NCBI GenBank assembly: GCA_016647705.1
Contig: CM028336.1
Location: 11,726,880 to 11,790,879 of the forward strand
Reading direction: 5' to 3'
DNA from: Eucommia ulmoides
Taxonomy: Eukaryota; Streptophyta; Magnoliopsida; Garryales; Eucommiaceae
Length of the DNA stretch: 64,000 nt
The stretch's first letter is position 1, and the number at the start of each line of letters is the position of its first letter. Shown here one piece after another: positions 55,361 through 64,000 of the stretch. The translations under genes were made by a program, and so were the position numbers. Below the pieces are notes generated by a model. It was given only the letters and a program-made list of their open reading frames with translations, was not told where the DNA came from and did no database searches.

Positions 55361-56590
55361 AGTGAAGTAATCTTATATGTGTAGTGATAATTTTATGTTT
55401 TTATGAAGTGCCAAGTCATTAAAGTGTTTTTAGTCAAGGGCCTAATTAAAAAAATGGTTTTAACATATAAAATTATGGTTTTTCAGGTCAATTTGGTCAA
55501 CCGACGAAAGGGGTCGGTAGACTAACCAAAGCAATGAGTTAAGAAAGTGAAATAGGTAACCTACTGGTCAATTTGGTCAACCGACAAGTTAGATTGGTCA
55601 ACTAATGAATCCAGTAGCTGAAAATTGAAAAAGATAGTGACATACTAGTCCAATCAGTCAATCGACCAAGATGGTCGGTCAACCGACTGTCTATGTTCAA
55701 TGGCCATAATAATGACCGTTGAAGCAGGCAATCGACCGATAGTAAGGTCCGGTCAACCGACCGACTTAGTCAATTTCTTGACTGATTTGGTTTTTGGGTC
55801 AAATCATATCTGTTTTGATGATTTCAAGAGAGTATTTCAATGGAACTTAATGTATTTTTGATATATCATATATTATCTGATTCCTATTTATTTGGTCCAC
55901 TTATTTATTTATTCTCTTAATTAGATTGATAAAATACTTCTTATTCTTAGGGATTTTGATATGAAAAAGTTTTAAGGACCAAAATAAGCTTTTCTAAAAT
56001 TATTTTTTAATGAAACATACTTATTTTGAATATATATGATATATGAAGTCTTAGAGTGTCATTTTAAGTCATGAAATTTGAAAAGTAGTTGTTATAGGTC
56101 TAGTTTTAGGTCTATTAATAGAGACTTGCGGGATTAAGAAAAATCAATCAAGAACATCAATTTTTTTTCTATTTTAAGAGAGATTCTTTTGCTGAAATTC
56201 ATATTTGAGATTATTAAGAGTTCTTGATCGAAGCGCTAAGTGTTTTTGGTCACCTGTTTGTGTTCTCTATTGTGCTATAGTAATCATTTTCAAAAAATCC
56301 TGGTGAGATCTTTTCAAACTATTTGTTTTGCTTGCTTAGATTATCTGATTAATTGCTTGGATAATTTTTTTTGAGAAAAATCGTTTTCAAATTTAATTTT
56401 GTGAAAATCTTTTAAAATGTTTTTTTATTTGAGAAATCTAGTTACTTGCTATTTGTGTGTTAAATTATTTAAATCTGATCTGTGCCTCATAGAGAATCTA
56501 TTACTTAGAATTTTAGGACATCAATCGAATATAATTGTATTGAGGTGATAGAAGTTCCTTGTGGGAAGAAACTGATAAATCTTTTGTTAT
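55361..56590 (+). repeat. Dispersed repeat, forward copy, with GGTCAACCGACC words
   Basis: The stretch is repeated in reverse at 62755-64000 (AATCTTATATGTGTAGTGAT, CAAGGGCCTAATTAAAAA, GATCTGTGCCTCATAGAGAA and others). At 55490-55790 the words GGTCAACCGACC, GGTCGGTCAACCGAC and relatives recur at irregular spacing. TGTAACCCGAATTAGG at about 55328 could be the outer LTR-like start. No ORF has a domain. Confidence 0.65.
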
Positions 56591-57717
56591 TTTTAATTTG
56601 CTAATCTTTCGATTAGCCATCACATTTTCTAATTTTTTTTCATTCTAATTTCATATTTGGCCATGTCTTTATCCATATCTGAGTTCTATTTCTCCAGATC
56701 TAATGTTGATTTGGCGGATTGAAGTCTCTATGTTTATTTTCCGTTATATCTGTTGTATCTTTGGTATATTTTTTTGAACATTCAATGCAGATTCCATAAT
56801 TAATATATATATATATATCTTGACTAGTCTGATTATTAGACTGATCTTTCCTTTTCTAACATATACCTGATTTGATTTTTCTGGTATATGTGCTGATGTT
56901 AATTTTTCTTTTTCTTTTTTGTTCTTGAATTTCTATTTTTGATTCGATCAATCATCTGTCAAATTTTATTTATTTTTATGCTGAAATGCATCATTCTAAT
57001 TCAATGCATCATTCTTGAATTTCTATTTTTGATTCAGTCAATCATCTATCATTTTTTTGTTTATCTATTTATATTTTGTTCCTTTTAATTTGTGATTTCT
57101 GTGATATTTTTAAGATTCTAAATTTCATTTATATTGCAGTTTTTTCAATTTGTTATTTTTTTTTTTTTTTGTGTGTAGGTTTTTTTTAAAGATAGATGTT
57201 GAAAATTCACTCTTTTGAATGTTTATAGATTATAAGGTGCATTTGTTAAGTGATTGTGTTCCCGTATTTATACTTCCATTTCTATAAATCTGAGAACAGC
57301 TATAGAAAGAAAATTAGTTACTTTCTACTCTCACCCCTACAATTCTCTTTATGAATTTTTGCTATAACTTTCCATATATGTTAGAAGCTTTGACCCAATT
57401 TCTTAGGAGTAACTAGTCTTTAGGTGGTTCAAAGTAGGTTTCTAAAGTCGAAAATACCCGACGAGCGATGGACTTTTACCAATATGGCCAGTGGTAGGGG
57501 GTTTGTTGGCCCAAAGATCAGCCCAATGATGGGGGTAAATTGAGAAGTTACAAAAATTTAAGCAATAAATTCAAAATAAAGATCTCAATTTTCCTAATTG
57601 ATTGTTATCTTGTATAACAGCGAAAACATGTTTAGCTAAGTGCACATCCAAACAAACAGAAAAGTAACAATGCAACACAATAGAATTTATCCTAATTCGA
57701 CAAGCTAATCTTACCTA
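56591..57717. other. T-rich spacer
   Basis: It includes a ~75-bp tandem duplication at about 56922-57055 (CTTGAATTTCTATTTTTGAT, CAATCATCT) and a T-run near 57150-57170. No gene is recognised. Confidence 0.5.
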
Positions 57718-58609
57718 CGTCCTATAAGACCCGATGTTTGCATGTAAATAATTTTTAATTGCATTTTAGAACATTTAGAAAATAATGGGATGCATTGTGT
57801 CATTTAATACTTACTTTAAAAATTTTAGGGTTTAATTATCAATTTTAAAATATTAATTTTAGATTTTGAGCTTAAATGATAACTTAAAGATAATTGGGGG
57901 AGATTAATGTAATTTGAAAAAAAATATATATATCTTTTGAGATAAAATCCAAATAAATAAATGAAACGAAAGGTCCTAAATGGTTTCCTTCCCATGGAAG
58001 AAAACCAAAACTTATTTCAATATATAATATACACATATAGTGCATGAGGTGACACATGTCTTTGTCAACTTTCATCAATTGACTAGATATGGATGACTAA
58101 GGTAAGGTAGGAAAAAAATAATTCTCTATTTCATTTGCTCTCTCTCGACTATCTCATCCACTTCTTTACTGTAAGTTTTTTTTTTCTTCTGTAAATATAT
58201 GCCTTCCTATTTTGATGTATATGTAAGATATATACGTATATATGAAACATATATTAGAGGTTTATAGTTTATCTATTAATATATTCAATAAATAGGAATT
58301 TAAAATAAATTACGAATTATATTAAATGTTAATTTTTGTATTTCATCGACTAATAAAATTTTTAACAATCGATTAATATTTTTCTACAAATTAAATTATT
58401 AACGCGAATTTGTTTTTGTAATCGTTACTATAATAATTCCTATATAATTAATATTGACATAGAAAATTGAATGTGCAGTAATTTTGTATAATCAAAATTT
58501 GGGAAATAGAAAATTATGCATTTTAGGGCCACGCATTGCATATTAGGCTTATTTTAAATAAATTATTAATTTAGACCCCATCGTTGTTAGGTTCACAGAC
58601 GACGACGCT

Positions 58610-59105
58610 CACGTAGTATTCGGTGACAGTATTTCTAGTAGCGCAAAAATCGAGGTGAGTGTACTGTCTTCTATATAAATTGACAAATTATATTTTGTAT
58701 AAATTGTGAAAAAAAAATAGTTATTAAAATAGACAATTTTATAACGCTATGCAGATCAAGTAGATTTTGAAATGTGGAAAGTGATTTTTGTTATCCGACT
58801 ATACCATAGTTGTCTTCTCGTTAGAAGGGCATGTCCTGCGAGATGTGGATTACCTGTCAGGCAAGACCAGTAGGGTGAATATATTGTTACCTGTCAGGCA
58901 AGACCAGTAGGGTGAATATATTGTTACCTGTCAGGTAAGACCTACAGGGTGGATATTTATTTTTACCTATCAGGCAAGTCCTGTAGGGTAGATATTTGTT
59001 GTTACCTGTCAGGCAAGTCCTGCAGAGTAGATATTTATTGTTACCTGTCAGGCAAGTCCTACGGAGTGGATATGTGGACCTGTTAGGAGTACAAATCCTG
59101 CAGGT
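58610..59105 (+). repeat. Duplicated segment plus minisatellite 1 (37-40 bp)
   Basis: AGTATTCGGTGACAGTATTT and GCGCAAAAATCGAGGTGAGT also occur at 61230. From about 58848 a minisatellite of about six units follows, each TTACCTGTCAGGCAAG(A/T)CC plus GTAGGGT(G/A)(G/A)ATAT. Confidence 0.85.
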
Positions 59106-59310
59106 GGCTACTGTAAGACCCTGATTTTTTATATACGCATAATTTAAGTCGTATTTTGGAACATTTAGAAATAACGGGGTAGATGGTGTTATATATTATT
59201 TTATTTGAAATTTTAGGGGTTAATTCATAATTTTTAAAACATTAAAATTAAAATTTGGTCTAATTAATATCTTAACAAAAATAAAAGGGGAGTTGGTGCA
59301 AATGAAATGT

Positions 59311-59311
<1 letters not shown>

Positions 59312-59343
<32 letters not shown>

Positions 59344-60140
59344 TCAATGAAGGAACGAAGGGAGGAGAGCTGTCCATTTGTCACACACGTATACAGTTAT
59401 ATATATACACACACATACACAGGTATATATACATACATATATTCATATATATCCACACACTCTCGGGAAGGAAGAAGAAGAATCCAAAAATCGAAGAGAA
59501 AGAAAGAAAGAGAAAGAGAGAGAGAAGGCAGTCCGACGTGAGGTGCGGGTCGGCGACGGTATGTCCATTGGGTCGACGTGAGGCTGTGTTTCGGCGTTGT
59601 GTGTGTGCAGTTGGTCGGTTAGGTGTATGGGTGTTGTTAATCGTTGTGAGCGTGTGTGTATATGTGTGTGATCGTCGTTGTCAGGGTGTGGGTGTCGCTG
59701 GTAAGTGTGTATGTGTGGTTTGATGTGTATGTCGACGACAATATGTGTGCGTATGTTGCTTCAATTGTGTGTATTCGATGAGAGTGTGTGCGTGTGTGCC
59801 ATTGATTGTGTGTATGTGCTCTATTTTGCCGGCAGTGGGTCATCGCCGTCCGTCCGTCATGGGTGTGGCGGTGTGTTTCATGGGTGTGTTTCGTTTGTGT
59901 GTGTGTGTTCTGCTCCTCCGGCAGTGTGAGTGTGTGCGTCGACTATGTGTGTGCGTGAGGTGTGCTGCTGTTCATTGATGGTAATGTGTGTATGTTTCAC
60001 TGGTCGGCATGGGTGGTGTCGCCGTGCGGGGGGTTTTGTCATGCATTTGTGTGTGTGCCTGCTGTGTGAGTGTGTGTTGTGCCGTCATTCAGTTGGTCCG
60101 ACGGTAGCTGTTTGGTGTGGGTTTGTTGGCAGTTGGTGTG
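59312..60140 (+). repeat. TA/GA microsatellites followed by a GT-rich block
   Basis: (TA)n then (GA)n at about 59311-59343, and CA-rich and AGAAAG-rich tracts to 59530. From 59560 to 60140 the + strand is strongly enriched in TGTGTG with interspersed CG. ORFs on both strands here are artefacts of the composition. Confidence 0.8.
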
Positions 60141-60144
60141 AAGG

Positions 60145-60300
60145 GTGACGATTATCTACTTGGTATAGTCCAGCAGAGTGGTGATTATCTGCTTGGCATA
60201 GTCCAACAGAGTGACGATTATCTGCTTGACATAGTCCTGCAGAGTGGTGATTATCTGCTTGGTATAGTCCGGTAGAGTGTTGTAACTCGTTAGGAAGGCA
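60145..60300 (+). repeat. Minisatellite 2 (33-34 bp)
   Basis: About four units of GTGATTATCTGCTTGGCATA followed by GTCCAGCAGAGTG, with small changes. It ends in the same AAGGCAAATCCTACGGGTGG tail that closes minisatellites 1 and 3. Confidence 0.85.
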
Positions 60301-60655
60301 AATCCTACGGGTGGTATAGTACCGTTGTAACTCCCGATCGTGAGGTTAAAACGATCATATGGCTAGTCAGAGGGTGTTTTGGTGTTTTATCGTATATGAG
60401 GAACTGGTTGGATATATATATATATATATATATATATTGTTTTAATTGGATTGATTCAGTTTGGATACATATTACTTTAAAATGATTGGCGTATAAATAT
60501 ATATTATTTTGGTTGACTGGTGAAATATTTTATCATGTGTTGAGATATTGGACTAGTGGGTCTAAAATACTTGGACGGGTCTATTTAAAATATTTGGATT
60601 GTTTGATCTAAAATAATCGGGTGGTTGATTTTCAATTGTTCGCATCGGATATTGG

Positions 60656-60659
<4 letters not shown>

Positions 60660-60711
<52 letters not shown>
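60660..60711. repeat. (TA)n microsatellite
   Basis: About 25 TA units. A shorter tract lies at 60411-60437. Confidence 0.95.
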
Positions 60712-60712
<1 letters not shown>

Positions 60713-61467
60713 TATTGGTTTATATCAATTGTGACAAGGGAAATTGGAATTTCGTATGGTATGTGAGTATATTATATTTTTATTTGGTATTTTTATATAC
60801 ATTATTTCTTTACAATGTAGATAGAGGGGAGTTGTTTCCGTATGTGGAGTACGATATATATTATTAGTATATCATTTCATTTCATTGGTGAAAATGGAAC
60901 CGGGTATGTGATTTTGTTATTTATATTTCGAAGCATGATGTTTATTATTTATACTTGATCCATGTAATGTTTTTATTATGAATACGGTACACCGATAAGA
61001 AATTTTGGGTGCAGGTACCGCGGCTACTAGTTGGTCCACTACTGGCATTAGGTAGAGTTCGGAGGTAATGTTGTTTTGGAGGTGAGCCAATCGGATGTGA
61101 ACCAAGGAAGGTTCAAGTATTTTCGTGTTTTCGGTTGTGAATATTTGGAATCGATAAATTCCCAAAATTTTGGAACGATTAATTATATATATAGTTTTGG
61201 AAAGAGAGAAGAAAATTTTACAATAGCACGACAGTATTCGGCGACAGTATTTCTAGTAGCGCAAAAATCGAGGTGAGTGTACTGTTTTCTATATAAATTA
61301 ACAAATTATATTTTGTATAAATTGTGGAAAAAAATAGTTATTAAAATGGACAATTTTATAACGTTATACGGATCAAGTAGATTTTTAAATATAGAAAGTG
61401 ATTTTTATTATTTGGTTATGCCATAGTTGTCTTTTCGTCAAGAGGGCATGTCTAGCGAGATGTGAAT

Positions 61468-61690
61468 TACCTGTCAGGCAAGACTTGCAGGGTAGATATG
61501 TTGTTATCTGTTAGACAAGACCTGCAGGGTGGATATTTGTTGTTACTTGTCAGGCAAGTCCTGTAGCGTAGATATTTGTTGTTACTTGTCAAACAAGTCC
61601 TGCAGGGTGGATATTTGTTGTTACCTGTCAGGCAAGTCCAACGGGGTGGATATGTGGACTTGTCAGGAATGCAAATCCTGCAAGTGGTTG
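61468..61690 (+). repeat. Minisatellite 3 (37-40 bp)
   Basis: Five units of TTACCTGTCAGGCAAGTCC with GCAGGGTGGATATTTGTTG, homologous to minisatellite 1, closing with GCAAATCCTGCAAGTGG. Confidence 0.85.
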
Positions 61691-62335
61691 CCCATACCAT
61701 TGGGGATATTAAATGACCCTAACATTGATAGTCACTTTAGATAGCACAGTTGTACAGGTTACGATACCATTGTAACTCCCGATCGTGAGGTGAAACGATC
61801 TTATGGCTAGTAGGAAATTTGAGTGCGGTATTTTGTTATATGTCGAAATGTTAGATTGGTTGATTTAAATATATTATCTTATTACAATGATGACAATGTA
61901 AATTTATTTTGGCATGGTGTTCGTTTACACAATATTATATTTGAAAAAATGGTATTTGATAATTATACTTAATCCATGAAATATTTTTATATTATGGAGA
62001 CAGTATACCGATAAAATATTTGGTTTCAAGTGCCGCAGTTAGGAGTGGGTCCACTACTGGCACTAGATAGACTCAAGATATGGGGTCGTTTTGGAGAGTT
62101 GGATGGACAGGTGTGAACCGTGGAAGGTTCAGTTTTCTTTTTATGATTTTGTTGTGAATATTTGGGACAGGTGTATTCCCAAATTTTGAAGTAAGTAAAT
62201 ATATTATTTTTTAAAAAAAAAAATAAAAATTATGGCAGTGCATGTATGTATATTTGTTAATTGGTCAGGTAACATCAAGTCGACATTACGCTTGACCTCA
62301 GGCGATGAAGGCCCGCGGAGGGGTGTGACACGTCC

Positions 62336-62754
62336 AGTCCCTCGAGCTTCACAAGGATTTCGTAATCCACCAGCCCTTGATTTCTTTCCCAGGTTGGATC
62401 CAAACTCTTATAATTCTGATTCTTTTTACATGCTTAGAATCAACCTTTATAACCCTGATTATTTTCACAGACTTATAATCAACCTATTACTCTCTCATAC
62501 TATTATATTTATCATTTTCGCAAGTTTAGGAAGAACTTTTACAATACTCAAATTCTATTATAGGAAGAATTAAAACTTAATATTTTCAAAAGTTAAAGAT
62601 TAACCTAATATTTTTCGCAAGTTAAAGATCAAACCCTAATCCTTTTTCAGTCTAAAGATTAAATCCCAATATCTTCACAGGCCAAAGATTTAAACCTAAC
62701 TACCCTGATTAAACACCGACCCGATTGTGTGTAATCCACTCAAATTCGCAAATA
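62336..62754. other. Spacer with AAAGATTAA repeats
   Basis: Loose ~35-45-bp repeats (CTTATAATTCTGATT, AAGTTAAAGATTAACCTAAT, AAAGATTAAATCCCAATAT) run from 62395 to 62700. The GAGCTTCACAAGG stretch next to the LTR complex is the interrupted outer repeat. No gene. Confidence 0.45.
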
Positions 62755-63693
62755 CAAAAGATTTTTAATTTTCTTTCTACAAGAAGCTTCTACCAAGTCA
62801 ATATGATTGTACTCTATTAATATTCCGAAATACTAAGTGATAGATTATATGTGAGGCACAAATCTGATTTGAATAATTTAAAGCGCAAATATCAAATAAT
62901 CTGATTTCTTCAAAAAAAAAATTAAAAGGTTTTCACGAAATTAGATTTGAAAACAATATTTCACAAACAAATCATCCAAGCAATTAATCAAATTATGTAA
63001 GAAAGCAAAACAAATAGTTTAAAAAGATCTCACTGGAATTTGTTGAAAATGACTACGATAACTCAACAACAAAACACAAACCGATGACAAGAACTTTGAG
63101 CGCCTTTGATTAAGAATTCTTTCAATAATATCACTTATAATTTTTATCGTAAAAATCTCTCTTAGAATAGCAAAAAAAATATGACGTTCTTACTTAATTT
63201 TTCTTAATTCTGCAGGTCTATATTGATAGACTTAGAACTAAACCTATATCTGCTAGTTTTAAAAAATCATGACTTTAAATGATACTTTAAGATCCCATAT
63301 ATCATATTTCTTTAAAATAAGTATATTCCATTTAAGAAAATTTTGTTTTGGCCATTAAAACTTTTTCAAATCAAAATCCTTAAGAATAAAAAACCTTTTA
63401 TCAATTCAATTAAGAGAATAAATAAATACGTAAACCAAATAAATAGAAAACACATAATATATGATATATATCAGAAATACATTAAATCTCTTGAAAACCT
63501 CTCTTGAAATCATAAAAAATGAGGTGATTTGACCCAAAAATCGAATCAGTCAAAAAATTGACTGAGTCCATCGGTTGACTGGACTAGACCGCCAGTCAAC
63601 CACCTGCTTCAACATTCTAATTTATGACTGTTGAACAACAACCAATTTTTTAACCAGCCATCTTGGTTGGTTGACTGATTGGACTAGTAAGTC

Positions 63694-63725
<32 letters not shown>

Positions 63726-64000
63726 TTTTCAGCTACTGGATTTGTAAGTCGACCGACCCAACTTGTCGGTTGACCGATCCAACCAGTAAGTCAACCATTT
63801 CACTTCCTTAACTCATTATTTTGTTAGTCGACCGACCCCTTTTGCAAGTTGACCGAATTGAGCAAAAAATTCACCATTTTAAGTGAAAATCAATTTTCAA
63901 TTAGACCCTTCACCAAAAACATTTTAATGACTTAATACTTCATAAAAAATATATTAAGACCCTAAACTTATCACTATACACATAAGATTTATTCATTTTC
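62755..64000 (-). repeat. Dispersed repeat, reverse copy, reaching the window edge
   Basis: This is an inverted counterpart of 55361-56590, sharing the GGTCAACCGACC-type words (63560-63860), the AGAGATTTT leader words and the outer GTGTATAGTGATAAG. A T-run of about 28 lies at 63702-63729. The outer end would lie just past 64000. Confidence 0.65.

Larger units (their letters stand above)
57718..62335 (+). mobile_element. 4.6-kb gypsy LTR complex with CGTCC target duplication
   Basis: CGTCC lies directly outside both ends (57718-57722 and 62331-62335). The element starts TATAAGACCCGATG and ends GGAGGGGTGTGACA, an ending I associate with Tekay/Del-type gypsy LTRs. A second LTR-type start, TGTAAGACCCTGATTTTTTA, lies at 59112, so the block is a partial copy (57723-59111) fused to a longer one (59112-62330). 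Further internal duplication places GTAACTCCCGATCGTGAGGT at about 60329 and 61772 and GGTCCACTACTGGCA at about 61035 and 62050. There is no primer site, coding domain or polypurine tract, so it behaves as a solo LTR that has grown by duplication. Confidence 0.7.

Noticed and set aside
58848-59105. Regularly repeated units suggesting a CRISPR array
   Set aside because: The units are contiguous and fully homologous without unique spacers, in a plant LTR; this is a minisatellite.
59293-60148. Run of ORFs up to 138 codons on both strands
   Set aside because: They are translations of TA, GA, CA and GT repeats inside an LTR complex.

Overview
This window is plant nuclear DNA, most likely from a eudicot. 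The evidence is one spliced host gene with GT-AG introns, long AT-rich spacers, and dense layers of plant-type LTR retrotransposons and DNA transposons. No rRNA, tRNA, organelle or bacterial gene was recognised. Nearly all apparent coding capacity belongs to decayed mobile elements.

The only clear host gene is a p24-delta type (emp24/GOLD) early-secretory cargo receptor on the + strand. Its four coding exons are at 28283-28498, 39644-39848, 39936-40012 and 41406-41550. Intron 1 is 11.1 kb and filled with nested retroelements. Exon 2 is 205 bp although both flanking junctions are phase 0, so the reading frame breaks near 39740-39747 and a conserved cysteine position reads as tryptophan. As written, the allele would make a truncated product of about 117 residues.

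Left part (1-28200): the right end of a CACTA transposon (1-1467); an LTR fragment with a duplicated TATA region (1931-3587); a series of Athila-like Ty3/gypsy elements without intact coding, one of them a complete LARD-like element (9369-14800); reverse-oriented gypsy LTR remnants (15851-19158); a repeat field with two recurring modules (19159-20640); a Tat-lineage integrase with a downstream 68-bp tandem repeat and an antisense coiled-coil ORF (23186-24990); and a Mutator-like element with a 9-bp target duplication that carries a fragment of an organellar ribosomal protein bL12 gene (25807-27116).

p24 intron 1 (28499-39643): a 703-bp tandem duplication, a + strand Copia relic, two LTR fragments, and a minus-strand Copia (35810-39551) that itself contains a 1.17-kb terminal-inverted-repeat transposon (37796-38963).

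Right part (41551-64000): a hAT-like non-autonomous element, a Helitron helicase relic with a plausible 3' terminus, and a 10.1-kb Copia element (44273-54351) with both LTRs. That Copia element is interrupted by a 2.9-kb near-perfect palindrome made of two inverted Athila-type LTRs and by a gypsy LTR that removed the reverse-transcriptase active site. Beyond it lies a 4.6-kb LTR complex with a CGTCC target duplication, three minisatellite arrays and a GT-rich block, flanked by inverted copies of another repeat.

The elements do not form a pathway. They record successive insertions, with the p24 gene as the one cellular function. All calls come from reading the sequence; similarity values and insertion ages were not computed.
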